A DNA stretch of 64,000 nucleotides from Achromobacter mucicolens (GTDB lineage Bacteria > Pseudomonadota > Gammaproteobacteria > Burkholderiales > Burkholderiaceae_B): the NCBI RefSeq assembly GCF_902859725.1, contig NZ_CADIJP010000010.1:1-64000 (forward strand), given 5' to 3'. Below are positions 34,261 to 43,947 of the stretch, piece by piece. Positions within the stretch are counted from its first letter, which is position 1, and each line of letters begins with the position of its first letter. The translations under genes and the position numbers were made by a program. The notes beneath the pieces were generated by a model. That model was not told the origin of the DNA and made no database searches. It was given only the letters and a program-made list of their open reading frames with translations.

Positions 34261-35007
34261 ATGGAAACGCCGATCCTGAAAATCGCCGGGCTGCACAAGT
34301 CCTATGGCGACAACGCGGTCCTGAAAGGGATCGACCTGGACGTGGGCAAGGGCGAGCTGGTCTTCATGATCGGCCCATCCGGCTCGGGCAAGAGCAGCCT
34401 GTTGCGCTGCTGCAATCGGCTGGAGGAGCCGACCGCCGGCAGCATCCACGTCGACGGAGAGGAAATCACGGCCCCCGCGGCCGAGCTGAACCGCATCCGC
34501 CAGAACATCGGCATGGTGTTCCAGCACTTCAACCTGTACCGCCACATGTCCGTGCTGTCGAACATCACGCTGGCGCTGCGCAAGGTGCAGAAGCTGGCGC
34601 GAGCCGAAGCCGACCGCCGCGGCATGGAGGCGCTGGACCGCGTGGGGCTGGCCGACAAGGCACAAGCTTATCCCGACCAGTTGTCCGGCGGCCAGCAGCA
34701 GCGCGTGGGAATCGCGCGGTCGCTGGCGCTACGGCCCAAGGTCGTGCTGTTCGACGAGCCGACCAGCGCGCTGGACCCGGAGCTGGTGGGCAGCGTGCTG
34801 AACGTGATGCGTGAACTCAAGCGCGACGGCATGACGATGATGGTGGTCAGCCACGAAATGGGTTTTGCCCGCGCGGCGGCCGACCGGGTCGTGTTCATGG
34901 ACGGCGGGGTGATCGTCGAACAAGGCCCGCCGCAGGACGTCTTCGGCGCCCCCCGACAACCCCGCACGCAGGCCTTCCTGGCCAGCATGGCGGAACATGC
35001 CGCGTAA
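34261..35007 (+). CDS. Amino acid ABC transporter ATP-binding protein
   Basis: ATPase subunit (248 aa) of the polar amino acid uptake family (GlnQ/HisP-like). Walker A is [12 protein letters not shown] (about 37), signature [13 protein letters not shown], Walker [14 protein letters not shown], and the H-loop is in [17 protein letters not shown]. Cytoplasmic partner of the two permeases that follow. The ATG has a GAGGAG ribosome binding site. Confidence 0.95.
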   Translation: METPILKIAGLHKSYGDNAVLKGIDLDVGKGELVFMIGPSGSGKSSLLRCCNRLEEPTAGSIHVDGEEITAPAAELNRIRQNIGMVFQHFNLYRHMSVLSNITLALRKVQKLARAEADRRGMEALDRVGLADKAQAYPDQLSGGQQQRVGIARSLALRPKVVLFDEPTSALDPELVGSVLNVMRELKRDGMTMMVVSHEMGFARAAADRVVFMDGGVIVEQGPPQDVFGAPRQPRTQAFLASMAEHAA

Positions 35008-35027
35008 GGCGGTTCGAAGAGTGCGCC

Positions 35028-35705
35028 ATGGATCTGAATGCCCTGCTGTTCTCGTTTTTCAATGCGGAAGTCGCCTGGCGCTACCTGCCCGACATCCTGG
35101 CCGGCATGTGGGTCACGCTGCAACTGGGCGTGGCCGTGGCCGCGACAGGCGTCGCGCTCGGCCTCGTCCTGGCCGTGGTGCGCGCGCTGCGCATCCGGCC
35201 GGTGAATTTCCTGATCATCTGCTTTGCCGACATCCTGCGCGCGCTGCCGCCGCTGGTGGTGATCATGGTGCTGTTCTTCGCGTTCCCGTACATCAACCTG
35301 TCGATGTCGGCATTCATGGCGTGCTGGCTGTCGCTGTCGCTGGTGCTGGCCGCTTTTGCCGAGGAAATCTTCTGGGCGGGCATCCTGTCGGTGCCGCGAG
35401 GCCAGGCCGAGGCGGCGCGCTCGACGGGGCTGAACTGGCTGCAGAGCATGGTGTATGTGGTGATGCCGCAGGCCATGCGGCTGACGGTCGCGCCGCTGAC
35501 CAACCGCGTCATCGCCATCACCAAAAGCACCGCGTTGGGCTCTGTCGTGGGCTTGAGCGAAGTGCTCAACAACGCGCAATCGGCCAGCAGCAATGCGGGC
35601 AACGCCACGCCGCTGACCTTGGCCGCGGTGGCGTGCCTGCTGATCTTCCTGCCCGTGGTCGTTCTGGGGCGCTGGACCGAAACGCGCTTCAAATGGAAGC
35701 ACTGA
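35028..35705 (+). CDS. Amino acid ABC transporter permease (first)
   Basis: Inner-membrane permease of the HisM/GlnP family, 225 aa, about five helices. The EAA loop that contacts the ATPase is EAARSTGLNWLQSMVYVVMP. Starts 20 bases after the ATPase stop. It forms the channel with the second permease downstream; heterodimeric permeases are usual in this family. Confidence 0.93.
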   Translation: MDLNALLFSFFNAEVAWRYLPDILAGMWVTLQLGVAVAATGVALGLVLAVVRALRIRPVNFLIICFADILRALPPLVVIMVLFFAFPYINLSMSAFMACWLSLSLVLAAFAEEIFWAGILSVPRGQAEAARSTGLNWLQSMVYVVMPQAMRLTVAPLTNRVIAITKSTALGSVVGLSEVLNNAQSASSNAGNATPLTLAAVACLLIFLPVVVLGRWTETRFKWKH

Positions 35706-35817
35706 CGGGAAGCACTGAGCGAACGCATCTTTACGAATGCATATCGGGCGGGAAGCGAGGCTGATCACACCCGCCCGGCACAACAAGGGAGCCCCGAACG
35801 GGCCCCAGGGGAACCGC

Positions 35818-36492
35818 ATGGACGAAATCCTGCAGAATTTCTTCAACCTGAACATCTATGTCAGCGTCGCGCCGTACCTCTTGCAGGGACTGGGCCGCAC
35901 GCTGATGCTGTCGGCCATGGTGATTCCCGTGGGGCTGGCCTCGGGGCTGCTCATCGGGGTGCTGTCGGTCACGCTGAAGGCGCGCTGGTCGCGCGTGCTG
36001 CTGGCCATCTACATCGACTTCTTTCGCGCCCTGCCGCCGTTGGTGCTGCTGATCTTCATTTACTTCGGCGCGCCGTTCCTGGGGCTGGACCTGCCCAAAT
36101 TGCTGGCGGTGGCCGTGGGCTTCATGCTGAACAACTCGTCCTACTACGGTGAGGTCTTCCGCGCCGGCCTGGAAAGCGTGCCGCGCGGCCAGATCGAGGC
36201 GGCGCGGTCCACCGGACTGTCGGCCTGGCAAACGATGTGGCACGTTCAGATCCCGCAGGCCACGCGCAATGTCATGCCGGACCTCATCAGCAACACGCTC
36301 GAAGTGGTCAAGCTGACCACCCTGGCCAGCGCCGTGGCGCTGCCCGAGCTGCTTCGGGTGGCCCGCGACGCCCAGTCGCTGGTCTACAACCCGTCGCCCA
36401 TCGTGCTGGCGGCCCTGTTCTACCTGGCGCTGCTGTGGCCGGTGGTGCGGCTGCTCAGCCGGCTGGAACACCGCCAGTTGTCGCGGCATTGA
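35818..36492 (+). CDS. Amino acid ABC transporter permease (second)
   Basis: Inner-membrane permease, 224 aa, with the EAA loop EAARSTGLSAWQTMWHVQIP. The start is the ATG at 35818 with an AGGGGA ribosome binding site; the frame is open 27 codons further up but without family resemblance. A gap of 112 bases separates it from the first permease, the widest in this operon, with no clear terminator. It is the last gene of the hydantoin operon. Confidence 0.92.
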   Translation: MDEILQNFFNLNIYVSVAPYLLQGLGRTLMLSAMVIPVGLASGLLIGVLSVTLKARWSRVLLAIYIDFFRALPPLVLLIFIYFGAPFLGLDLPKLLAVAVGFMLNNSSYYGEVFRAGLESVPRGQIEAARSTGLSAWQTMWHVQIPQATRNVMPDLISNTLEVVKLTTLASAVALPELLRVARDAQSLVYNPSPIVLAALFYLALLWPVVRLLSRLEHRQLSRH

Positions 36493-36601
36493 CGCGCGCC
36501 TTGCGGTCCGCTCGCCTGCCGGGACCGCGAAGCGCGACCGCCTGTGGGGCGCCCGCAACAACGCACGCCGCGCCCGCCAGGGGCGCGGCTGGCGCGAGCC
36601 C

Positions 36602-36607
36602 TATAAT
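36602..36607 (+). promoter_or_regulatory. Probable argA -10 element
   Basis: A perfect TATAAT 92 bases before the argA start, in the 207-base gap after the ABC operon. No strong -35 at the right spacing. Confidence 0.45.
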
Positions 36608-36699
36608 TCCGCCTAGCGCCGCCCCCGGGGCGGTGCTCTGCGCATGGCCCCTCGGCCCGCGCCGTCCCGCGACCCATAGGATCTTAAGCAACACACATC

Positions 36700-38058
36700 A
36701 TGCCCGACCTGGAACCAGACACCGTCTCCGCCCTTGAAGCCCCTGAATTCGCCGCCGCGCAATTTGTGCGATGGTTCCGAGACGTGGCCCCCTACGTGCA
36801 TGCGTTCCGAGGCAAGACCTTCGTGGTGGCGTTTGGCGGCGAACTGGTGCAGGCCGGCGCGCTGAACGCCCTGGTCCAGGATCTGTCCCTGCTCTCGTCG
36901 CTGGGCATCCGGCTGGTGCTGGTGCATGGCTCGCGGCCCCAGGTCAACGAGCAGCTGCGCCTGAAAGGCTACACGCAGCAGTTCGACCGGGGCCTGTCCC
37001 CCACCGACGCCGCCGCGCTTGAGTGCGCCAAGGAAGCCGCCGGCGAGATCCGCCTGGACATCGAGGCCGCGTTCAGCCAGGGGCTGCCCAACACGCCCAT
37101 GTCGCACGCCCACATCCGCGTCATCTCCGGCAATTTCGTGACCGCGCGCCCGGCGGGCGTGCTGGACGGGGTGGACTACAAGCACACCGGCCAGGTGCGC
37201 AAGATCGACGTGGAAGCGCTGAAATTCGCCATCGAGAAAGGCTCGTCGGTCGTGCTGCTGTCGCCGCTGGGTTTCTCGCCCACGGGCGATGCCTTCAATC
37301 TGGCGATGGAAGACCTGGCCACCAGCGTGGCCGTGGGACTGCGCGCCGAAAAGCTGATCTTCCTGTCCAGCTCGCAAGGCGTGCTGAACGACGACGGCAC
37401 GCTGGACACCGAACTGGCGCGTGTGGATGCCGACGCCCTCCTGGCGGCCGGCGAGCTGGACGAAGAGACCCATTCCTTCCTGCAATACGCCTCGCTCGCA
37501 GTCAAGCGCGGCGTGGCGCGCGCCCACCTGCTGCCGTTCGAACTGGACGGAAGCGTGCTGCTCGAGATCTTCACCCACGACGGCGTGGGTACCATGGTCG
37601 TCGAGGACACGCTGGACGACCTGCGCCCGGCCACCATCGACGACGTGGGCGCCATCCTCAGCCTCATCGAGCCGCTGGAAGCCGACGGCACGCTGGTGCC
37701 GCGCCCGCGCAGCGTGGTCGAGCGCGACGTCGAAAACTTCACCGTGCTCGAGCACGACGGCGTCATCTACGGCTGCGCGGCGCTGCACGACTTTCACGAG
37801 GAGCAGATGGCCGAAATGGCCTGCCTGATCGTGCACCCGGAATGGCAAGGCTCGGGCGAGGGCGAAATCCTGCTGCGCCACATGGAGTCGCGCGCCCGCG
37901 CGCTGGGGGCCAAGCGGCTGTTCGTGCTGACCACGCGCACCTCGCACTGGTTCATCAAGCGCGGTTTCGTGCAGGGCGGCATCACCGACCTGCCCCGCGA
38001 GAAGCAGACCAACTACAACCGTTCCCGCAACAGCCTGGTCTTCATCAAGAAGCTCTGA
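36700..38058 (+). CDS. argA: N-acetylglutamate synthase (amino-acid N-acetyltransferase)
   Basis: First enzyme of arginine biosynthesis: acetyl-CoA plus glutamate gives N-acetylglutamate (452 aa, the classical ArgA length). An N-terminal amino-acid-kinase-like domain (about 1-295: [32 protein letters not shown]) senses arginine. A C-terminal GNAT domain (about 305-452: [45 protein letters not shown]) does the chemistry. Feedback inhibition by arginine is a family property. argD and argF lie 22 kb away in this window. Not part of the preceding ABC operon. Confidence 0.95.
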   Translation: MPDLEPDTVSALEAPEFAAAQFVRWFRDVAPYVHAFRGKTFVVAFGGELVQAGALNALVQDLSLLSSLGIRLVLVHGSRPQVNEQLRLKGYTQQFDRGLSPTDAAALECAKEAAGEIRLDIEAAFSQGLPNTPMSHAHIRVISGNFVTARPAGVLDGVDYKHTGQVRKIDVEALKFAIEKGSSVVLLSPLGFSPTGDAFNLAMEDLATSVAVGLRAEKLIFLSSSQGVLNDDGTLDTELARVDADALLAAGELDEETHSFLQYASLAVKRGVARAHLLPFELDGSVLLEIFTHDGVGTMVVEDTLDDLRPATIDDVGAILSLIEPLEADGTLVPRPRSVVERDVENFTVLEHDGVIYGCAALHDFHEEQMAEMACLIVHPEWQGSGEGEILLRHMESRARALGAKRLFVLTTRTSHWFIKRGFVQGGITDLPREKQTNYNRSRNSLVFIKKL

Positions 38059-38162
38059 GACCGGCCCGCGGGGCCATTCCGCCGCCAGCGGAAGGGGCTT
38101 GGCGCCCGACGCACGCCAAGCCCGCTAAAATGACGCGTTATTCATTTTTCCGGCAGCGAACA

Positions 38163-38435
38163 ATGGCCCGTATCGTCAACTGTGTGAAACTGAAGCGTGA
38201 AGCCGAAGGACTGGACTACCCGCCCTATCCCGGTGAACTCGGCACCCGCATCTGGCAAAGCATTTCCAAGGAAGCCTGGGAAGACTGGAAAGGCGTGCAG
38301 ACCCGCCTGGTGAACGAGAACCGCCTGAACCTGGCCGACGCTCGCGCACGCAAGTACCTGCAGCAGCAGATGGAACGCTACCTGTTCGAAGACGGCAGTG
38401 TCGAAGCCGACGGCTACGTTCCGCCCTCGGCCTGA
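38163..38435 (+). CDS. yggX: Probable Fe(2+)-trafficking / oxidative damage protection protein YggX
   Basis: Small cytoplasmic protein (90 aa, the family length) linked to iron handling and protection of iron-sulfur enzymes from oxidation. It begins [27 protein letters not shown] with the conserved cysteine at residue 7 and continues with [26 protein letters not shown], all family hallmarks. A -10-like TAAAAT lies at 38126-38131. It is followed by a strong terminator. Confidence 0.96.
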   Translation: MARIVNCVKLKREAEGLDYPPYPGELGTRIWQSISKEAWEDWKGVQTRLVNENRLNLADARARKYLQQQMERYLFEDGSVEADGYVPPSA

Positions 38436-38477
38436 TCCGGCCCGCCCCCCGCCGCGCCCTCGGGCGCGCGGCTCGGC

Positions 38478-38509
38478 AAAGCCCCTCGCATGCGAGGGGC
38501 TTTGTTTTT
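38478..38509 (+). terminator. Terminator after yggX
   Basis: A perfect 26-base palindrome (38478-38503; arms AAAGCCCCTCGCA and its complement) followed by G and five T. Confidence 0.9.
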
Positions 38510-38611
38510 GCGGCACGCCGGCATCCGTCCTGCCCGAGTGTCTTCCGAGCGTCAATCGCACACCCGCCAAGGCCTTAAGATTCAAAGAATGCCGACCGTA
38601 TTAAAGCTGTC

Positions 38612-40564
38612 ATGAAAGAAGAATCGCGCCCGCCCATCAGTCCCGACCCGTCCCCTGTCATCGCGCGTGCCTTGCAGATCGAACCTGACCGCAAGACCGG
38701 CACGCTGCAAGATGTGCGCCACGTCGTGATCCTGATGCAGGAAAACCGGTCCTTCGACCATTACTTCGGCACGCTGCCCGGCGTGCGCGGGTTTGCGGAT
38801 CCGCATCCCGCGCCCACGCGCGCGGGCACGGTGATGACGCAGACCGATGGCCAGGCGCGCTGCCGCCCCTACGATCTGCAGGCGGAGGTCCCCAGCGACA
38901 AGCCCGTCGGCTACATCACGCCGCATACCTGGGACGATTCGCAGCGCGCCTGGAACGACGGCCGCATGGACCAATGGCTGTCCGCCAAGAGCCGGCTGGG
39001 CCTGGGCGTCTACCGCAGCGCCGACGTGCCGTTTCAGACCGCGCTGGCCAACGCCTTCACGCTGTGCGATGCCTATCACTGCTCGATCCAGGCGGGCACC
39101 AATCCGAACCGGCTGTTCCTGTGGACCGGGACGAACGATCCGCTGGGCGCGGCCGGCGGACCGGCGCTGGTCAACACCTTTGACCGGCTGGGGCCCGCGG
39201 GCGAAGGCTACGCCTGGACCACGTACCCCGAGCGTCTGCAGGACGCAGGCGTGGACTGGCGCATCTACCAGGACATGGCGGACAACTACAACGACAATCC
39301 GCTCGCGGGATTCCGGCAGTACCGGCGGCAACACGAGAGCAGCGCTGGGGACGCGCCGCTGCGCGACCGCGCGCTGGCCACCCGCACGCTGGACGACCTG
39401 GCGCGCGATGTGGCGCAGGGCACGCTGCCCGCCGTCTCGTGGATCATCGCGCCCACGGCCGACTCGGAGCATCCCGAAGTCTCCTCGCCCCGGCGAGGCG
39501 GCGCCTATACCGAGCGAGTGCTGGACATCCTGACGGCCAGTTCCGACACCTGGAGCCGGTGCGTGCTGTTCGTCACCTACGACGAAAACGATTGCTTCTT
39601 CGACCACATGCCCCCGCCCGCGCCGCCAGCGCGACATCCGGACGGCGAGTCGGGCGGCCTGTCGACCGTGGAGCTGGACGGCGAATACCACGACGCGCGG
39701 CACGGTCCCAGCGCGTGCACCACCGATGATCCGGCCGGCATGCACGGGCGCGCCTTCGGCATGGGGCCGCGCGTGCCGATGCTGGTCGTGTCGCCCTGGA
39801 GCCGCGGCGGGTGGGTCAATTCGCAGGTGTTCGACCACACCTCCGTCATCCGATTTCTTGAAATGCGGTTCGGCGTGGCCGAACCCAACATCAGCACCTG
39901 GCGGCGCTCGGTGGCCGGCGACCTGACGACGGCCTTCGATTTCGCTGGCGACCGGAATTCGCATCACCCGGACAGCAACCGCCACACCTGTCCCCTGCCC
40001 TACACGCTGGAGGCCGTGGGCCAGATGGCGGCCGACGGCGAACACTACCGCCTGACGCTGCGCAATCCGGGCAGCGCGGGCGCCGTGTTGCACGTGTACG
40101 ATCGGCTCGCGCTGGCGCGCGCGCCCCGGCGCTACACGGTCGGTGCGGGCGCGCGCCTGGACGACGGCTGGAAGCTGGGCGCGGGCTGCCGGTACGACCT
40201 CTGGCTATTGGGGCCGGACGGCTTTCACCGGCAGTTCCGCGGCGATGCGCGCGATGCGGGCACGCTGGAAGCGCAACTGGTGCCCGTCACCTCGGGCCTG
40301 CGCCTGCGGCTCGTGAACCACGGCGACGAGCCGCAACCGGTGCGGGTGGAATCGCAGATGAACGATGGCTGGCGCGCGATGGCGCACGTGCCCGCGGGCG
40401 GCGCGGTCGAGCTCAAGTACGCGGGTTGCGAGGGCTGGTACGACCTGGAGGTCAGTGCACCGGCCATGCCGGTCTTTGGACGCCGGCTGGCGGGCCGCAT
40501 CGACGGCGGCAAGCCGGGTGTGCCGGATCCCCGGCTGTGCCAGGGAGCAGCGCTGCCGCTGTGA
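38612..40564 (+). CDS. Phosphocholine-type phospholipase C without a Tat signal
   Basis: Phosphoesterase-family phospholipase C of 650 aa, related to Pseudomonas PlcH/PlcN. Residues about 35-460 form the catalytic domain: VVILMQENRSFDHYFG (metal ligands), the nucleophile threonine in GTNPNRLF (about 163), TYDENDCFFDH, and SPWSRGGWVNSQVFDHTSV. Two C-terminal DUF756 repeats follow (about 465-560 and 565-640). Relatives begin with a twin-arginine leader; here the protein starts directly with ...VIARALQIEPDRKTGT, and the frame closes at a stop 11 codons upstream with no leader. It may stay cytoplasmic, be a decayed allele, or be mis-started. No clear ribosome binding site precedes the ATG. Confidence 0.88.
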   Translation: MKEESRPPISPDPSPVIARALQIEPDRKTGTLQDVRHVVILMQENRSFDHYFGTLPGVRGFADPHPAPTRAGTVMTQTDGQARCRPYDLQAEVPSDKPVGYITPHTWDDSQRAWNDGRMDQWLSAKSRLGLGVYRSADVPFQTALANAFTLCDAYHCSIQAGTNPNRLFLWTGTNDPLGAAGGPALVNTFDRLGPAGEGYAWTTYPERLQDAGVDWRIYQDMADNYNDNPLAGFRQYRRQHESSAGDAPLRDRALATRTLDDLARDVAQGTLPAVSWIIAPTADSEHPEVSSPRRGGAYTERVLDILTASSDTWSRCVLFVTYDENDCFFDHMPPPAPPARHPDGESGGLSTVELDGEYHDARHGPSACTTDDPAGMHGRAFGMGPRVPMLVVSPWSRGGWVNSQVFDHTSVIRFLEMRFGVAEPNISTWRRSVAGDLTTAFDFAGDRNSHHPDSNRHTCPLPYTLEAVGQMAADGEHYRLTLRNPGSAGAVLHVYDRLALARAPRRYTVGAGARLDDGWKLGAGCRYDLWLLGPDGFHRQFRGDARDAGTLEAQLVPVTSGLRLRLVNHGDEPQPVRVESQMNDGWRAMAHVPAGGAVELKYAGCEGWYDLEVSAPAMPVFGRRLAGRIDGGKPGVPDPRLCQGAALPL

Positions 40565-40585
40565 AGCGGCAGCCGGTCTTACCGC

Positions 40586-41314
40586 TTACTGGTCCGAGGT
40601 GTCCTCGGATTCTTCTTCGCCGCGCGCCAGGCGCTCGGTGTTCTTCACGCCGGTGTGACGCACGTCGGCGCCCTTGACCATGTAGATCACGCGTTCGGAC
40701 ATGTTCTTGGCGTGGTCGCCAATGCGTTCGAGCGCGCGCGCGATGAAGATCATGTCAATGGCGCGCGAGATCGTGCGCGGGTCTTCGATCATGTACGTGA
40801 TCAGGTGGCGCAGCGCGCCCTTCCATTCCTTGTCGACTTCCTTGTCGCTGCGCACGACGGCGGCGGCCTGGATGGGGTCGAGGCGGGCGAACGCGTCCAG
40901 CGCCTGGTGCAGCATGTTGCGCACGTTGGCGGCCATGTGGCGCAGTTCGATCACGGGGATGTGGCGCAGTTCGCCTTCGTGGACGCGGCGGGCGACGGTG
41001 GCGACCTTCTCGGCCTCATCGCCGGAGCGTTCCATGTCGGTCAGCATCTTGGACACGGCCATCAGCATGCGCAGGTCAATGGCGGTGGGCTGATGCCGGG
41101 CCAGGATGCGGCTGATGCTTTCGTCGATCTCGACTTCGTGGCGGTTGACTTCCTTTTCCCGCTCGCGCACCTTTTCAACCAGCGTCATGTCGCCGCTGGC
41201 CAGCGCGTCGATCGCCTCCTGGATCATGGCTTCCACCACGCCGCCCATTTGCAAGAATTGCGAACGGACGCTTTCCAGATCGGCGTCGAACTGCTTGTTT
41301 GTATGCTCCGTCAT
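40586..41314 (-). CDS. phoU: Phosphate signalling complex protein PhoU
   Basis: Cytoplasmic regulator (242 aa) that links the PstSCAB phosphate transporter to the PhoR/PhoB two-component system and keeps it off when phosphate is plentiful. Two three-helix PhoU repeats are visible, with the metal-binding E/D-rich signatures MLTDMERSGDEAEKVA and FIARALERIGDHAKNMSE. The ATG at 41314 has a GGGAG site; the frame continues upstream without resemblance. No pst, phoB or phoR gene lies in the window. Convergent with the phospholipase C gene (21 bases between stops). Confidence 0.95.
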   Translation of the reverse strand: MTEHTNKQFDADLESVRSQFLQMGGVVEAMIQEAIDALASGDMTLVEKVREREKEVNRHEVEIDESISRILARHQPTAIDLRMLMAVSKMLTDMERSGDEAEKVATVARRVHEGELRHIPVIELRHMAANVRNMLHQALDAFARLDPIQAAAVVRSDKEVDKEWKGALRHLITYMIEDPRTISRAIDMIFIARALERIGDHAKNMSERVIYMVKGADVRHTGVKNTERLARGEEESEDTSDQ

Positions 41315-41398
41315 CCGGGCTCCCTGCGTGGTTGATCTCATTGCATTGCCCCGAAGTTGAGAGAAGTTACGAGATGGGCCTGCACAACCGGCAAGGTT

Positions 41399-41416
41399 AT
41401 GACCCAAGTGTGACAG
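41399..41416 (-). promoter_or_regulatory. Candidate Pho box upstream of phoU
   Basis: On the minus strand CTGTCAC-ACTT-GGGTCAT: two heptamers matching the PhoB half-site CTGTCAT at 6/7 and 5/7 positions, with the exact 4-base spacer of the consensus. It lies 85 bases before the phoU start. PhoB control of a phoU gene makes biological sense. Confidence 0.55.
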
Positions 41417-41480
41417 GATTATGAATGGCGGCCCCGCCCCCCGCAAGGCGGTTCGGCGGGACCGGCCTTCGCCGCCGGAA

Positions 41481-42161
41481 TCAGGCGCGGCGGTCCAGGC
41501 GGCGGATGCCGTTCTGGGTGGCCAGCAGGGCCACGTCGGCGCCGGACAACGCAAACAGGCCGCAGGTCACGACGCCCGGCAGGTTGTTGACGATGGCTTC
41601 GAACGCGGGCGCGTCCGAGATGGTGAGGCCCGACACGTCCAGGATGATGTTGCCGTTGTCGGTGACAAAGCCGTCGCGCAGGCGGGGCTGGCCGCCCAGC
41701 GCGGTCAGCGCGCGGGCCACGGACTCGCGCGCCATCGGGATGACCTCGAGCGGCAGCGGAAACTTGCCCAGCGTCTGCACCAGCTTGGATTCGTCGGCGA
41801 TGCAGATGAAGCGCTCGGCCACCGAGGCCACGATCTTCTCGCGCGTAAGCGCCCCGCCGCCGCCCTTGATCATGTGCAGGTCGGCGTTGATCTCGTCGGC
41901 GCCGTCCACGTAGATGGGCATGGTCGAGACGTCGTTCAGGTCCAGCACTTTGAGGCCGTGGCCGGCAAGGCGCGCCGCGCTGCGTTCGGAGCTGGCGACC
42001 GTTCCGCCGATGCGGCCCTTGAATCGCGCCAGGCCGTCGATGAACAGGTCGGCGGTGGAACCGGTGCCCACACCGATGATGACGTCCGGGCCGGCGACCT
42101 GTTCGACGAATTCCAGGGCCGCGTCGGCGGCTTGCTGCTTGAGTTCTTGCTGGGAGAGCAT
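41481..42161 (-). CDS. rpiA: Ribose-5-phosphate isomerase A
   Basis: Pentose phosphate pathway enzyme (226 aa) interconverting ribose 5-phosphate and ribulose 5-phosphate. Family motifs are complete: [31 protein letters not shown] and [16 protein letters not shown], which include the catalytic Asp, Glu and Lys. It follows the AidB-like gene by 39 bases in the same direction. 166 bases separate it from phoU, enough for a separate phoU promoter. Confidence 0.96.
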   Translation of the reverse strand: MLSQQELKQQAADAALEFVEQVAGPDVIIGVGTGSTADLFIDGLARFKGRIGGTVASSERSAARLAGHGLKVLDLNDVSTMPIYVDGADEINADLHMIKGGGGALTREKIVASVAERFICIADESKLVQTLGKFPLPLEVIPMARESVARALTALGGQPRLRDGFVTDNGNIILDVSGLTISDAPAFEAIVNNLPGVVTCGLFALSGADVALLATQNGIRRLDRRA

Positions 42162-42200
42162 GGCGGTAGAAGTGCGGAAAAGTTGCTTGAGCCGGGAAAT

Positions 42201-43895
42201 TTAGCATGCGCCGATGGCGGGCCAGGCGCGCGCCAGGATCGCCGGCGTGTCGACGCCAGGCGTGGCGACGCCCGGCGTGTCGTCCCCCGCGCCCAGTTCG
42301 CCGAACATGCCGCCCGTCTCCCGCAGGCGGCTGGCGACGAAGGCCTGCGACACGGCGGCGGGCGCGTGCTCGATGAGCAGCGCGGCCTGCCACAGGCGCG
42401 CCAGCCCGGCGGCGATGCGCCGCGCGTGGAATTGCGCGTGCTCGCCATCCGCCAACATGGCGCGCCAACGCGCCAGCGCCGCGTCGAAATCCCGGTGCTG
42501 CCCTGCGGCGCGCGCAAATTCGGCCTCCAGCGCCGGCAGCGCATCGGGTTCGCGTTGCAGCGCCCGCAGCACGTCCAGCGCCATGACGTTGCCCGAGCCT
42601 TCCCAGATCGAATTGACGGGCGTTTCGCGGTAAAGGCGCGGCATCGGGCCTTCCTCGACGTAACCGTTGCCGCCCCAGACCTCCATGCACTCGGCCACGG
42701 CGGCAACCGCGCGCTTGCAGACCCAAAGCTTGGCGGCCGGCGTGCCCACGCGCACCAGCGCGCGCGCGCCCGCGTCGGCGCGCTCGTCCACAGCACGCGC
42801 CAGACGCAGCGCCAGGACCATGGCCGCTTCGCTTTCCAGCGCCAGGTCGGTCAGCACATTGCGCATCAGCGGCTGTTCGACCAGCGGCTTGCCGAAGGCC
42901 TGGCGGTGCAGCGCGTGATGCGCCGACTGCGCCAGCGCCTGGCGCAGCAGCGCCGCGCTGCCCAGCACGCAGTCCAGCCGCGTGGTGCCCGCCATCTCCA
43001 GCAGCACCGACAGGCCGCGGCCGGGCTCGCCGACCATCACGCCCCAGGCATCCTCGAATTCGACTTCCGAACTGGCGTTGCTCCAGTTGCCCAGCTTGTC
43101 CTTCAACCGCCGCACGCGCACCGCGTTGCGCGGGCCATCCGGTATCCAGCGCGGAACGAAAAAGCAGCTCAGCCCCTCGTCGGTCTGCGCCAGCACCAGG
43201 TGGGCGTCGGCCTGCGGCACCGAAAAGAACCATTTGTGCCCCACGAGCTGATACGCGCATCCGCGGCCGGGCGCGCCCAGCGGCGTGGCGCGCGTGGTGA
43301 CCGCGCGCAGGTCCGAACCGCCCTGTTTTTCGGTCATGCCCATGCCGATCAGCGCGCTGCGCTTGGCGGCAAGCGGCGCGTCGCCGCCATCGAACTCCCG
43401 CGCGTACAGGGCCGGCAGCCACTGGCCGGCAAAGTCCACCACGCCGGCGGGCTCGCGTTGCAGCAGCGGAACGGCGGCAAAGGTCATGGTGGTGGGACAT
43501 AGCGTGCCGGCCTCGACCTGCCCCTGCATCAGATAGGCAGCCGCGCGCGCCACCTGCGCGCCCGGCGCGGGCTGCATCCACGCGCGGCTATGCAGGCCAC
43601 GCGCCATGATGCCGCTCATCAGCACGTTCCAGGCGGGGTGGAATTCGACGCGATCCACGCGATGGCCGGCCCGGTCGTAGCTGACCAGGCGGGGCGGACA
43701 GCGGTTGGCCTCGGCGCCGGCGGCCAGCGTCTGCGCCCGGCCCAACCAGGCGCCGTGCGCGGCAAGATCGCCCGCCCAGGCCTCGGCGCCCTCGCGCCGC
43801 ACGGCCTCGCGCAGCGCCGGATCGGTGTCGTACAGGGAATAGTCTTCCAGGGGCGGCACCTGGTTGAACACGGTATGCGTCGCGAACGATGACAT
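42201..43895 (-). CDS. aidB: AidB-like acyl-CoA dehydrogenase
   Basis: FAD-dependent acyl-CoA dehydrogenase fold protein of 564 aa, closest to AidB of the E. coli adaptive response to alkylation damage. It opens THTVFNQVPPLEDYSLYDTD and continues FHPAWNVLMSGIMARG and CPTTMTFAAVPLLQ, which match AidB. AidB binds FAD and DNA, and its alkylation-repair chemistry is disputed. The GGGAG ribosome binding site supports the ATG. A 3-methyladenine glycosylase lies about 4 kb away but not in the same unit. It follows the amidase gene by 52 bases, probably in one transcript. Confidence 0.88.
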   Translation of the reverse strand: MSSFATHTVFNQVPPLEDYSLYDTDPALREAVRREGAEAWAGDLAAHGAWLGRAQTLAAGAEANRCPPRLVSYDRAGHRVDRVEFHPAWNVLMSGIMARGLHSRAWMQPAPGAQVARAAAYLMQGQVEAGTLCPTTMTFAAVPLLQREPAGVVDFAGQWLPALYAREFDGGDAPLAAKRSALIGMGMTEKQGGSDLRAVTTRATPLGAPGRGCAYQLVGHKWFFSVPQADAHLVLAQTDEGLSCFFVPRWIPDGPRNAVRVRRLKDKLGNWSNASSEVEFEDAWGVMVGEPGRGLSVLLEMAGTTRLDCVLGSAALLRQALAQSAHHALHRQAFGKPLVEQPLMRNVLTDLALESEAAMVLALRLARAVDERADAGARALVRVGTPAAKLWVCKRAVAAVAECMEVWGGNGYVEEGPMPRLYRETPVNSIWEGSGNVMALDVLRALQREPDALPALEAEFARAAGQHRDFDAALARWRAMLADGEHAQFHARRIAAGLARLWQAALLIEHAPAAVSQAFVASRLRETGGMFGELGAGDDTPGVATPGVDTPAILARAWPAIGAC

Positions 43896-43947
43896 GCGAT
43901 CTCCCTGGTTTGGCCGGCCGGCGCGGGGCGGCGGCGCCCGGTGGCGG

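Noticed and set aside
40564-40587. Possible terminator hairpin AAGCGG/CCGCTT between the phospholipase and phoU genes
   Set aside because: Only a 6-bp stem with a 12-base loop and no T run; overlaps both stop codons. Too weak to call.
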